Made by a program: the position numbers and the translations under genes
Assembly: GCA_021463505.1 (NCBI GenBank)
Contig: JAJTYR010000041.1
Location: 1 to 32,052 of the forward strand
Direction of reading: 5' to 3'
DNA: 32,052 nucleotides
Source: Burkholderiaceae bacterium
GTDB lineage: Bacteria; Pseudomonadota; Gammaproteobacteria; Burkholderiales; Burkholderiaceae_E
The notes under the pieces: model-generated
Told to the model about the DNA's origin: nothing
Database searches by the model: none
Seen by the model: the letters and a program-made list of their open reading frames with translations, nothing else
Part shown: positions 11,310 to 22,799 of the stretch, piece by piece
How the letters are laid out: the number at the start of each line of letters is the position of its first letter
Position numbering within the stretch: position 1 is the stretch's first letter

Positions 11310-12272
11310 TTGATCGAGACGGCGAGTCTAAGGTACTTTCGGGAAGTCGTGCGCCAGGGCTCGCTGCGTCGCGCGGCCGAGCGGCTGTTCGTCGCGCAGA
11401 GTGCGGTCAGTCGCCAGATGACGGCGCTCGAGGAGGAGCTTGGCGTGCAGCTCTTCGAGCGCCGCGCGCGCGGCATGGTGCCCACTGCAGCCGGTCGTCT
11501 CCTCCTGGAATTCGCCGACGAGACACGAGGGCGCCTTGATGGGCTGCGCGCGCAGTTCCACGAATACGAGGGGCTGCATCGCGGGCACGTCGATATCGCC
11601 TGCGTCGAGGGCCTGCTCACCGGGCTGATGCCGCTCTTCGCCGGACAATTCCTCGCCGCACACCCCGGACTCGGCCTCACTGTCTCGGCCTACGGCTCGC
11701 GCCGCGTTGCCGATTCGGTTGCCGAGCACGAAGTCGATTTCGGTATCGTCTTTGGAGGCTCGCCGCGCCGCGACCTGATCGAACTCGCGTACATGAACCA
11801 GCCGCTATGCGCGATCGTTCGCCCTTCGCATCCGCTGGCACGCAGACGTAAATGCTCCCTCGCAGACGTCGCGCCGTGGCCGGTAGTGCTGCCGAGCCGG
11901 TCGTTCGGCATCCGCCAGCTGATCGATCGCGTGCGCGCGACGCAGCGGCTCGACCTGCGCGCCGTCGTCGAGACGAATGTCCTCGCCTTCGCCTGGCGTC
12001 TGGCGGTCGCTATCGATTGCGTCACGTTTCTTCCGCTTGATTCGGTGCGGGCTGAAGTCGCGGACGGGCGCCTCGCCGCGATCCCGCTCGCCGAGCCAAT
12101 GCTCGGCGCCACGCGGGTGACCCTGGTCGTGAGCGCAGCCCGATCGTTGTCACCGGCTGCCGTGGCCGCGATCGACACGCTGAAGGAAATGATGGCGGCG
12201 GGCGCGAAGGCCGCAACGCGCGCGCCCCCGGCCGCGCACGGGCGCAGGCGCGCAGGAAGTCACCACAGCTGA
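11310..12272 (+). CDS. LysR-family transcriptional regulator
   Basis: This 320-residue LysR-type regulator probably senses the substrate of the neighbouring catabolic genes. The N-terminal winged helix-turn-helix is clear (LRYFREVVRQGSLRRAAERL, then AQSAVSRQMTALEEELGVQLFERRARG). A type 2 periplasmic-binding-like effector domain occupies about residues 90-295. I chose the TTG at 11310-11312 because GGGGAGG lies about 7 nt before it and translation then begins LIETASLRYF, the usual LysR beginning. The frame extends to 11226, but the added residues look non-coding. The last 25 residues are a basic, low-complexity tail. It is divergent from the ALDH gene and upstream of the ABC importer. Confidence 0.9.
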   Translation: MIETASLRYFREVVRQGSLRRAAERLFVAQSAVSRQMTALEEELGVQLFERRARGMVPTAAGRLLLEFADETRGRLDGLRAQFHEYEGLHRGHVDIACVEGLLTGLMPLFAGQFLAAHPGLGLTVSAYGSRRVADSVAEHEVDFGIVFGGSPRRDLIELAYMNQPLCAIVRPSHPLARRRKCSLADVAPWPVVLPSRSFGIRQLIDRVRATQRLDLRAVVETNVLAFAWRLAVAIDCVTFLPLDSVRAEVADGRLAAIPLAEPMLGATRVTLVVSAARSLSPAAVAAIDTLKEMMAAGAKAATRAPPAAHGRRRAGSHHS

Positions 12273-12287
12273 TGCAACGACCATCGT

Positions 12288-12345
12288 CACCAAACGTGTG
12301 TAGTAACACGGGTGATCCAATTTCGAGAACTGTCCGGTCGAAATT
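12288..12345. promoter_or_regulatory. Two tandem dyads upstream of the binding-protein gene
   Basis: In the 161-bp gap after lysR there are two inverted repeats. The first is CGTGT (12295-12299) with ACACG (12306-12310), extended by CACC (12288-12291) and GGTG (12311-12314) across a bulge. The second is a perfect AATTTCGA (12319-12326) / TCGAAATT (12338-12345) pair with an 11-bp spacer. Neither is followed by a T-run, so operators are more likely than a terminator. A weak -10-like TAGACT lies at 12375-12380. Confidence 0.45.
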
Positions 12346-12433
12346 CGGTGTTTCCCGACAAGCGGTGGCGACATTAGACTCCCCGGGGCAATCGTCAGGT
12401 GCCAGCCCCCAACGAACCCGATCCGGAGACATC

Positions 12434-13651
12434 ATGAACGCCCGCTCGTTTTGCCGCGCCTTCTTCTGCGCCGCCGTCGCAGCCGCACCGTTCGCATTTC
12501 CCCCGAATGCAGCCGCCCAGGAAACCATCCGCTTCGGTGCGCCGCTGCCGCTCACTGGTGCGCTCGCTCCGGAGGCGTTGAAGCAACAGCAGGGCTACGA
12601 TCTCTGGGCCGAGCAGGTCAACAAGGCTGGCGGCATCACTGTCGGCGGCAAGAAGATGAAGGTCGAGATCGTCTACACCGACTACCAGTCGAATACGCCG
12701 CGTGCGGTTCAGGCAGCCGAGCAGCTGATCACGCAAGGAAAGGTGGATTTCCTGTTCTCGCCGTTCGGTTCGGGCGCAGCAAAGGCGGCGAGCACCGTCA
12801 GCGAGAAATACAGGATGCCGACGATCGCCTCCACGGCATCGTCGGCCCAGGTGTACGACCAGGGCTACAAATATCTCTTCGGCACGTTCACGCCGAACGA
12901 CACGCTGACAACGCCACTCACGCAGATCGTCGCGCAGACGGCGCCGAACGTGAAGCGCGTCGCGATCATCGCGCGAAACGACCTCTTCCCGCTGGCGATC
13001 GCGCAGGAGATGGAGAAGTCGGCGAAGAATCGCGGCCTCGAGGTCGCCATGTTCGAAAAGTACGCGATCAACACGATGGATCATTCGTCTGCGCTCGCGC
13101 AGGTGAAGGCTGCCAATGCCGACTGGATCTTCGTGACGGGCTACATCAACGACCTCGTGCTGATCCGCAAGCAGATGTCCGACCAGCGCATCGGGGCGCC
13201 GGTGGTCACGATGATCGCAGGGCCGGCCTACCAGGAGTTCATCGACGCTGCGGGCGCTGGTGCCGAGAACATCAGCAGCGCCGCGTGGTGGCACCCTGCG
13301 GTGCGCTACCAGGGCAAGGATCTTTTCGGCACGGCCGACAACTTCGTGAAACTGTTCCGCGCGAAATACAACTCGACTCCCGATTACGCGCAGGCATCGT
13401 CCGCCGTGTCCGGAGCGTTGTTCCAGATGGCGATCGAGAAGGCCGGATCGCTCGACCGGGAGAAGGTGCGCGACGCGCTCGCCGGCATGAACGTCGTCAC
13501 GTTCTGGGGACCGGTGCATTTCGGCCCCAACGGACAGATCGACTCGCTCGAGCCGCCGGTGTTCCAGATCCAGGGCCGCAAGGCGGTGGTCGTGCATCCG
13601 CCCGAGATCAAGCAGGGTGAGCTCCAGCTCGGCGTCGGCATGCAGAAATGA
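12434..13651 (+). CDS. Branched-chain amino acid-type ABC transporter substrate-binding protein
   Basis: This 405-residue periplasmic binding protein of the LivK/type 1 family captures the imported ligand for the permease pair encoded downstream. A signal peptide covers residues 1-28, with a hydrophobic core and likely cleavage after AAA before QETIRFG. The mature N-terminus IRFGAPLPLTGALAPEA is typical of the family, as is the later LVNKAGGI-like WAEQVNKAGGITVGGKKM. The ATG follows GGAG by 6 nt; the frame is open upstream without family resemblance. The ligand could be an amino acid, an aromatic acid or another carboxylate. LivK-like proteins in this group often bind aromatic or dicarboxylic compounds, so amino acid specificity should not be assumed. 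Confidence 0.92.
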   Translation: MNARSFCRAFFCAAVAAAPFAFPPNAAAQETIRFGAPLPLTGALAPEALKQQQGYDLWAEQVNKAGGITVGGKKMKVEIVYTDYQSNTPRAVQAAEQLITQGKVDFLFSPFGSGAAKAASTVSEKYRMPTIASTASSAQVYDQGYKYLFGTFTPNDTLTTPLTQIVAQTAPNVKRVAIIARNDLFPLAIAQEMEKSAKNRGLEVAMFEKYAINTMDHSSALAQVKAANADWIFVTGYINDLVLIRKQMSDQRIGAPVVTMIAGPAYQEFIDAAGAGAENISSAAWWHPAVRYQGKDLFGTADNFVKLFRAKYNSTPDYAQASSAVSGALFQMAIEKAGSLDREKVRDALAGMNVVTFWGPVHFGPNGQIDSLEPPVFQIQGRKAVVVHPPEIKQGELQLGVGMQK

Positions 13652-13687
13652 GTCGGGGGGGCACGAGCTGGTAGGCCAGGTCACGCG

Positions 13688-14551
13688 ATGTTCCTGCAGA
13701 TCCTCGTCAACGGCGTCGTGCTCGGCTGCCTTTACGCCTGCATCGCGGCCGGTTTCTCGCTGGTATGGGGCGTGCTCAACGTGATAAACCTGATGCACGG
13801 TTCGTTCATCGTGCTCGGGTCGTATCTCGCGTGGGGTGCATATCACTCGATGGGGGTCAGCCCATGGGTGACGATCGCAATCGCCGCGCCGCTGTTCTAC
13901 CTGACGGGCTATCTCGTGCAGCGCGGCGTGCTCAACCGGGTGATGGCGGCGCCGGTGCTCGTCACTCTCACGCTCACTTTCGGGATGGACCTCATCCTGA
14001 ACAACGCGATGATCCTCGCGTTCAAGGCCGACTACCGCAAGCTGATTCTCGATCCGCCGCTGGGCACGGTCGCCTGGGGTTCGGTCGTCGTGCCGGTCGA
14101 CCGCCTCGTCGCCACGGTCTTCGCACTCGTGCTCACCGGCGCGCTGTACGTGCTGCTGCGGCGGACACGGATGGGGCGCGCGATCATCGCCGTTCGGCTG
14201 GATCGCGACGCGGCGCGGCTGATGGGCGTCGACGTGCCGGTGACCTACGCGGCGGCGTTCGGACTCGGCGCCGCGATGGCCGGCTGTGCCGGCGTGCTGC
14301 TCGCGCTCATCTTCCCGATCTCTCCACTGTCGTCGATCCCCTATCTCGGAAAGGCCTTCGTGGTGTGCGTGCTCGGCGGGTTGGGCAGCGTGCCGGGTGC
14401 CGTCCTGGGCGGACTCGTGCTGGGACTCGTCGAAAGTTTCGGCGCGATGGCGATCGGTCCCGAGCACGCGGTGACGCTGTCGTTTGCGCTGCTGATCGGC
14501 TTCCTGGTCTTCCGGCCGCAGGGTCTGCTCGGAAAGCGGGGTTTCGAATGA
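13688..14551 (+). CDS. ABC transporter permease, LivH family
   Basis: This 287-residue inner-membrane permease is one half of the transport channel. It has about eight hydrophobic segments and the family beginning (LVNGVVLGCLYACIAAGFSLVWGVLNVINLMHGSF). The cytoplasmic ATPase-contact loop includes RTRMGRAIIAVRLDRDAARLMGVDV. The C-terminus VFRPQGLLGKRGFE is typical. It starts 36 bp after the binding-protein gene, with only a weak AGG before the ATG. It belongs to one operon with the binding protein, LivM, LivG and LivF homologues. Confidence 0.93.
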   Translation: MFLQILVNGVVLGCLYACIAAGFSLVWGVLNVINLMHGSFIVLGSYLAWGAYHSMGVSPWVTIAIAAPLFYLTGYLVQRGVLNRVMAAPVLVTLTLTFGMDLILNNAMILAFKADYRKLILDPPLGTVAWGSVVVPVDRLVATVFALVLTGALYVLLRRTRMGRAIIAVRLDRDAARLMGVDVPVTYAAAFGLGAAMAGCAGVLLALIFPISPLSSIPYLGKAFVVCVLGGLGSVPGAVLGGLVLGLVESFGAMAIGPEHAVTLSFALLIGFLVFRPQGLLGKRGFE

Positions 14552-14588
14552 GGCCGCGTTCCGCTGCACGATGGGCGCGGAGCGCCGC

Positions 14589-15599
14589 ATGACCGGGCAC
14601 GTGAAGCGGGCTCCCTCGGCTGCGTTGCTGGTCGCCCTCGTCGCGCTGGCGGCACTTCCGTGGTTCGGCGAGTCGTACACGCTGCGGCTCGGCACGATTG
14701 CCTGCATGTACGCGATTCTCGCGGTCTCGTGGAACGTGATCGGCGGCATGGCGGGCTACCCGTCCTTTGCGACTGCCGCGTTCTTCGGCCTGGGGGCCTA
14801 TACCGGAGGCGTGCTGCTCGCAAGGGGCGTGCCGCTCGTCCTCGCGATTGCCACGGCTGGCGCCGTGTCCTTCGCAGCGGCGATGCTGCTCGGCTGGGTT
14901 CTGCTGCGCCTGCGCGGGCACTATTTCGCGATAGCGAGCCTGGCGGTGGCCGAAGTGCTGCGCGAGTTGACGAATTCTGCGACCGAGCTCACCGGCGGCG
15001 GCATGGGTCTGAACATTCCGCTCGAACTCGGCGGTGGCGCGAGCGTCGCATACGAGGCGTCGTTCTTCTTCCTCGCGATGTGGGCGCTGCTTCTCGTTTG
15101 CGTGCTCGCTGTCCTCGCCGTCGAACGATCACGCCTCGGATTCGGGCTGGCGTGCATCCGGCAGAACGAGTCGGCCGCCGACATGATCGGTGTCCATGCG
15201 ACGCTGTACAAGTCTCTGGCGTTCGCGCTTTCCGGCGTGTTCGTTGCAATGGCCGGGACTCTGTATGCTGGTTGGGTTCACTACATCGAGCCGCCCGATG
15301 TCTACGACATCCTCCTCGCGGTCAAGCCGATCGTCATGGTTCTGCTCGGTGGCCTGGGCTCCATCATTGGCGCCGTGATCGGCGCGTTCGTGTTCCTCGG
15401 AATCGAGGAGTTCGTCTGGCGTAACTGGCTCCAGGTGCACAGCGGTGTCCTTGGCTTCCTGATCGTCGTGTTGTTGCTGTTCATGCCCCACGGGATGGTC
15501 TCCGTCGGCAAGCGCCTGCGACGCACGCCATCGGTGCCCGCTGCCGGTGCGGCTGCGCAGCTGCGCGCGGATTCGGTGCGCGGTGCGGGCCATGGGTGA
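14589..15599 (+). CDS. ABC transporter permease, LivM family
   Basis: This 336-residue inner-membrane permease is the partner of the LivH homologue. Hydrophobic segments run throughout, with the family's [20 protein letters not shown] motif near residue 40 and a cytoplasmic loop [23 protein letters not shown] that contacts the ATPases. I chose the ATG at 14589 because GGAG lies 6 nt upstream; an ATG at 14571 in frame is an alternative (342 residues). The end overlaps the next gene by 8 bp, showing tight operon packing. The C-terminal tail after KRLRR is an Ala/Arg-rich extension. Confidence 0.92.
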   Translation: MTGHVKRAPSAALLVALVALAALPWFGESYTLRLGTIACMYAILAVSWNVIGGMAGYPSFATAAFFGLGAYTGGVLLARGVPLVLAIATAGAVSFAAAMLLGWVLLRLRGHYFAIASLAVAEVLRELTNSATELTGGGMGLNIPLELGGGASVAYEASFFFLAMWALLLVCVLAVLAVERSRLGFGLACIRQNESAADMIGVHATLYKSLAFALSGVFVAMAGTLYAGWVHYIEPPDVYDILLAVKPIVMVLLGGLGSIIGAVIGAFVFLGIEEFVWRNWLQVHSGVLGFLIVVLLLFMPHGMVSVGKRLRRTPSVPAAGAAAQLRADSVRGAGHG

Positions 15600-16356
15600 G
15601 CTTCTGCGTCTCGAATCGGTGTCGCGCAGGTTCGGTGGCCTGCAGGCACTCGCCGACGTCTCGTTGTCGATCGGCACCGGTGAGGTGCTCGGGCTGATCG
15701 GCCCGAACGGCGCCGGCAAGACGACGCTGGTGAATGTCATCACCGGCGTGCATCGCGCAAGCGCCGGACGCGTGCTCTTCGAGGGGCGCGACATCACGCG
15801 GCTGCGGCCGTACCGGACGGCGCGCGTCGGCCTGGCGCGCACCTTCCAGGTCGTGCAGCCGTTCCCGGAGTTGTCGGTGCTCGACAACGTGCGTGCAGCG
15901 GCGCTCTTCTCTGCAGGCGGCTCGATGCGTGAAGCGCAGCGCGTCGCCGAGGAAAAGCTCGCCTTCGCCGGCCTCTCCGACATGATGGCGCTGCCGGCGG
16001 CGAACCTGACGCTCGCAATGCGCAAACGCCTGGAGCTGGCGAAGGCGCTGGCGATGCACCCGAAGCTGCTGTTCCTCGACGAGGTGAACGCCGGGCTGAA
16101 CTCCGCGGAGGTGGAGCAGGCGATGGCGCTCATTCGGCAGATCGCCGGGTCCGGCGTGACGATCGTCTTGATCGAGCATCTGATGAAAGTCGTGCTGTCG
16201 GTGTCCTCCCGTGTGGTGGTGCTGCACAACGGCGCGCTGATCGCCGACGGCGCACCCGCGGAGATCGTTGCCGACCCGCAGGTGGTCGAGGCCTATCTCG
16301 GCAAGAGATACGCGCAGCGCGCGGTCGAGGCGGCGCAATCCGGGACAACGCGATGA
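15592..16356 (+). CDS. ABC transporter ATP-binding protein, LivG family
   Basis: This 254-residue cytoplasmic ATPase energises the importer. Walker [10 protein letters not shown] is at about 37-45, the Q-loop is [11 protein letters not shown], Walker B is [11 protein letters not shown], and the switch His is in LIEHLMKVV. The ABC signature is atypical: where LSxGQ is expected the protein reads [16 protein letters not shown] believe this variant also occurs in other proteobacterial LivG-like proteins. With it, the composite ATP site would depend mainly on the LivF partner's canonical motif. The start ATG lies inside the end of the LivM gene; an upstream extension to 15547 is open but overlaps LivM more deeply and has no family match. 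Confidence 0.93.
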   Translation: MGELLRLESVSRRFGGLQALADVSLSIGTGEVLGLIGPNGAGKTTLVNVITGVHRASAGRVLFEGRDITRLRPYRTARVGLARTFQVVQPFPELSVLDNVRAAALFSAGGSMREAQRVAEEKLAFAGLSDMMALPAANLTLAMRKRLELAKALAMHPKLLFLDEVNAGLNSAEVEQAMALIRQIAGSGVTIVLIEHLMKVVLSVSSRVVVLHNGALIADGAPAEIVADPQVVEAYLGKRYAQRAVEAAQSGTTR

Positions 16357-17162
16357 ACACGGCCGGCGAACGTGCGGCCGCCATGCCGGCCGAGGGCAGT
16401 GGCGAGTTGCTGCGCATCGAAGGGCTGCATTCGGGCTACGGACCGGTCACCGTTCTCTGGGGCGTCGACCTGTCGGTGCGCGAGGGCGGGATCACCGCTC
16501 TGATTGGTTCGAATGGCGCTGGCAAGTCGACGTTGATGCGCACCGTATCCGGACTCGTGCCGGCGCGCGCCGGCCGCATATTCTGGCGCGGCGCCGAACT
16601 GCGAGACGCCACTCCGGCGCGCGTGCTCGGGCTGGGCATCGCGCATGTTCCGGAGGGGCGGCGTCTCTTCGGTGCGATGAGCGTCGAGGAGAACCTCCTG
16701 ATGGGTGCGTACCTGCGCAGGAACGATGCGGCAGGCGTCGCACGCGACCTCGGGCGCGTCTACACGATCTTTCCGAAGCTGAAGGAGCGGCGTCGCCAGG
16801 CCGCAGGCACGATGTCGGGCGGGGAGCAGCAGATGTGCGCGATCGGCCGCGGACTGATGAGCGCGCCGCGCCTGCTGATGATCGACGAACTGTCGCTCGG
16901 TCTGTCGCCCCTGCTTGTCGAGCAGCTGGTGGACGCATTACTCGCGCTGAATCGTGAGGGATTGACGATACTCGTCGTCGAGCAGGATGTGGTCGCCGCG
17001 CTGGAAGTCTCGGGCACGGCCTACGTGATGGACACCGGCCGCGTGACGCAGCACGGCGAGAGCAGTGCCCTGCTTGCCGACCCGGCGGTGCGCCGTGCGT
17101 ATCTCGGCGCCTTCGAGAGCCAGGGCGTGTCCACACCACGATCGGGGACGAGCGTGGTGTGA
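16353..17162 (+). CDS. ABC transporter ATP-binding protein, LivF family
   Basis: This 269-residue ATPase is the second nucleotide-binding subunit of the importer. It has Walker A GSNGAGKST, Q-loop/LivF hallmark HVPEGRRLFGAMSVEENLLMG, canonical signature MSGGEQQM, Walker B LLMIDELSLGL and switch region VVEQDV (the usual His is Asp here). The start overlaps the LivG stop in an ATGA arrangement. The first 18 residues are a non-conserved extension, and a later start at the ATG for MPAEGSGELL is possible. The last codons lie inside a 54-bp inverted repeat that spans the stop. Confidence 0.93.
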   Translation: MNTAGERAAAMPAEGSGELLRIEGLHSGYGPVTVLWGVDLSVREGGITALIGSNGAGKSTLMRTVSGLVPARAGRIFWRGAELRDATPARVLGLGIAHVPEGRRLFGAMSVEENLLMGAYLRRNDAAGVARDLGRVYTIFPKLKERRRQAAGTMSGGEQQMCAIGRGLMSAPRLLMIDELSLGLSPLLVEQLVDALLALNREGLTILVVEQDVVAALEVSGTAYVMDTGRVTQHGESSALLADPAVRRAYLGAFESQGVSTPRSGTSVV

Positions 17163-17173
17163 ACACGCCCTGG
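17120..17173 (+). repeat. Long perfect-stem hairpin spanning the livF stop codon
   Basis: The left arm 17120-17140 (CCAGGGCGTGT, C, CACACCACG) pairs with 17153-17173 (CGTGGTGTG, A, ACACGCCCTGG). The stem is 21 positions with a single C/A mismatch and a 12-nt loop. The livF stop codon lies in the right arm. No T-run follows directly (the nearest is 17222-17226), so it is not a standard intrinsic terminator. An mRNA-stabilising or processing hairpin within the operon is more likely. Confidence 0.85.
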
Positions 17174-17246
17174 ACTCGCACACACCCGCAGGCCCCGGTC
17201 TTCACTGGCTTCGACAGCGGTTTTTCTTCTCATGGAGGTGGATGCA

Positions 17247-17996
17247 ATGAGCACTCGGATCCTCGTCGGAGGTGGCTATCGCTACATTCCGGCCGTCTCG
17301 CAGTACTCGGCGGGGGTGGCTGCGGAAGCAGGGTCGCGTATCGAGCGTGCGTGCTTCTCCCGCGTCGTGCCTCTGCGCGAAGGGTTCGAGCGGATCGAAC
17401 AGCACCTGAAATCGATCGGTCGCCCGAACCTGGCGTTCTGCGCCTGTGAACTTCGCTCGCCGGCGCCGTTCACCGAAGCGGGATTCCGCGAGTTCAACGA
17501 GATCTACACCGGCACACTGAAGCGCTGGGGGATCATCGGGGAGGCAAATCCGGTTGCGCGCAGCAACGTCTGTCCAGAGCTCGACCCGCCCCCGGAGCCT
17601 GGGTTCTTCGCGTTCAGCTACACGGTGCCCGACACGGGCGCGACGCCGTCCTTCGTCGTTGCCGGAAGCGCCGAGGCGCCCGAGGGCAAGGGCGATTATC
17701 GCGATCATGCCATTGCGCGCGGAGACGTCTCGCCCGAAGGCATACGCACCAAGGCGCGCTGGGTGATCGGCGAGATGGAGAACAGGATGCGCACGCTCGG
17801 CTTCGACTGGCGTGCGGCGACGGCAACGCAGGTGTACACGGTGCATGACATCCACCCGTTTCTGGGCGACGAACTCGTTCGTCGCGGTGCGATGCGTGCC
17901 GGTGTCACCTGGCACTTCAACCGTCCACCGATCGTCGGTCTCGAATACGAGATGGATTGCCGCGGCGTGGCGATCGAGCACGTGCTTGCGGCCTGA
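17247..17996 (+). CDS. CnbZ/RidA-like protein, possible aminomuconate-type deaminase
   Basis: This 249-residue soluble protein has no signal peptide or membrane segment. I start at the ATG at 17247 because GGAGGTG lies 6 nt upstream. The beginning MSTRILVGGGYRYIPAVSQYSAGVAAE, the central CACELRSPAPFTEAGFREFN and the C-terminal ATQVYTVHDIHPFL...GVTWHFNRPPIVGLEYEMD resemble, from memory, the 2-amino-5-chloromuconate deaminase (CnbZ) family, distantly related to RidA/YjgF. I cannot verify this by search. If correct it would deaminate an enamine/imine intermediate. It lies 84 bp after livF and 11 bp before the FAH-family gene. A role in the degradation pathway served by the importer is inferred from position only. 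Confidence 0.6.
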   Translation: MSTRILVGGGYRYIPAVSQYSAGVAAEAGSRIERACFSRVVPLREGFERIEQHLKSIGRPNLAFCACELRSPAPFTEAGFREFNEIYTGTLKRWGIIGEANPVARSNVCPELDPPPEPGFFAFSYTVPDTGATPSFVVAGSAEAPEGKGDYRDHAIARGDVSPEGIRTKARWVIGEMENRMRTLGFDWRAATATQVYTVHDIHPFLGDELVRRGAMRAGVTWHFNRPPIVGLEYEMDCRGVAIEHVLAA

Positions 17997-18007
17997 GGGG
18001 AACGCTC

Positions 18008-21382
<3,375 letters not shown>

Positions 21383-22759
21383 ATGGCTGCGCGCGTGATC
21401 AAGGTGCCCGACATCGGCGAGGGCATCGCCGAGGTCGAGCTGGTCGAGTGGCTGGTCAAGGACGGCGATGCGGTCGCCGAAGACCAGCCGCTGGCGGTGG
21501 TGATGACCGACAAGGCGAGCGTGGAGGTCCCGTCGCCGCTGGCGGGCACCGTGATCGCGCGCGCCGGCGAGCCGGGGAAGGTGCTGGCGGTCGGCGCCGA
21601 GCTGATTCGTATCGAGCCGCTGACGCCCGGCCATGGGGCAGCGGCGATCGACGAAACGAGCAACGCCGTGGGTGGCGCGGCGAGCGGCGCGGCAACCAGT
21701 GCCGCGAACAGCGCGGCGAACAGCGCGCCGGGCGATGCAGCATTGGCGGCGCACGCCGGCCTCGACAAGCCGCTCGCATCGCCGTCGGTGCGCAGGCACG
21801 CGCGCGATCGCGGTATCGATCTGTGGCAGGTGCCGGGCAGCGGGCCGGCGGGCCGCGTGCGCCACGAGGACGTCGAGCGCTTTGCCGCGCAGGCGACGGC
21901 GACAGGACCGGCGGATGCGGCCGCGCCGGCGCGTACGAGAGCGTCCGCGGTCGAGTCGGCGCGCGCCGTCGCGAGCACGGTTGCGCGCACGGCCACCGGC
22001 ACGGCCGCTGCCGCTTCCGCCATCGCGCGCACCTTCGCCGGGCCACGCTATGGCGAGCGCCACGACGAGCAGGCGATTCCGGTCATCGGCCTGCGGCGTC
22101 GCATCGCCGAGAAGATGCAGCAGGCCAAGCGCCACATCCCGCACTTCAGCTACGTCGAGGAGGTCGACGTCACCGAACTGGAGGCGCTGCGCGCGCAGCT
22201 GAACGCGAAGCGCGGCGCCGGGCGCGGGCGGCTGACACTGCTGCCGTTCGTGCTGCGAGCGATCGTGCTGGCGGTGCGCGAGTTCCCGCAGGTCAACGCG
22301 CGCTACGACGACGAGGCCAACGTGGTGACGCGCTACGGCGCGGTGCACGTGGGCATCGCCACGCAGACCGACGCCGGGCTGATGGTGCCAGTGCTGCGCC
22401 ACGCCGAGGCGCTTGACCTGTGGGCGACGGCGGCGCAGATCGCGCGGCTCGCGCAGGCGGCGCGCGACGGCAAGGCGCTGCGCGAGGAGCTGTCGGGTTC
22501 GACGATCACCGTCACCAGCCTGGGCGCGCTCGGCGGCATCGCGTCGACGCCGGTGATCAACCACCCGGAAGTGGCGATCGTCGGCGTCAACCGCATCGTC
22601 GAGCGACCGGTCGTCCTCGGCGGCGCGATCGTGGCGCGCCGGATGATGAACCTGTCGTCATCGTTCGATCACCGCGTGGTCGATGGCATGCACGGCGCCG
22701 AATTCGTGCAGGCCCTGCGCGGCTATCTCGGGTGTCCGGCGACGATGTTCGTCGATTGA
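21383..22759 (+). CDS. bkdB: Branched-chain 2-oxoacid dehydrogenase E2 (lipoamide acyltransferase)
   Basis: This is the core of the Bkd complex, moving the acyl group from E1 to CoA. The lipoyl domain has the modified lysine K44 (TDKAS). The peripheral subunit-binding domain is at about 131-168 (LASPSVRRHARDRGIDLWQVPGSGPAGRV). The catalytic domain runs from about 230 to 458 and ends with HRVVDG (H430, D434). Two Ala-rich linkers separate the domains. The second (about 169-220) is unusually long and rich in Ala, Thr and Arg. The ATG directly follows the E1 beta stop. No E3 (lipoamide dehydrogenase) gene follows: the next gene is convergent, so E3 must be supplied elsewhere. Confidence 0.94.
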   Translation: MAARVIKVPDIGEGIAEVELVEWLVKDGDAVAEDQPLAVVMTDKASVEVPSPLAGTVIARAGEPGKVLAVGAELIRIEPLTPGHGAAAIDETSNAVGGAASGAATSAANSAANSAPGDAALAAHAGLDKPLASPSVRRHARDRGIDLWQVPGSGPAGRVRHEDVERFAAQATATGPADAAAPARTRASAVESARAVASTVARTATGTAAAASAIARTFAGPRYGERHDEQAIPVIGLRRRIAEKMQQAKRHIPHFSYVEEVDVTELEALRAQLNAKRGAGRGRLTLLPFVLRAIVLAVREFPQVNARYDDEANVVTRYGAVHVGIATQTDAGLMVPVLRHAEALDLWATAAQIARLAQAARDGKALREELSGSTITVTSLGALGGIASTPVINHPEVAIVGVNRIVERPVVLGGAIVARRMMNLSSSFDHRVVDGMHGAEFVQALRGYLGCPATMFVD

Positions 22760-22799
22760 TCCGCAGGTTCGGACAGATGCGCGTGCGGCCGTCCGCGTG

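Noticed and set aside
12395-14749. 784-codon minus-strand open frame across the binding-protein and LivH genes
   Set aside because: Antisense shadow; both plus-strand genes have clear family motifs and ribosome binding sites.
17120-17173. Calling the livF hairpin an intrinsic terminator
   Set aside because: The right arm is not followed by a T-run, and the next genes follow closely with good ribosome binding sites and related functions.
22770-22795. CGGAC/GTCCG hairpin between the bkd operon and the convergent baeRF gene as a terminator
   Set aside because: The stem is only 5 bp with a 16-nt loop and no T-run; too weak to annotate.
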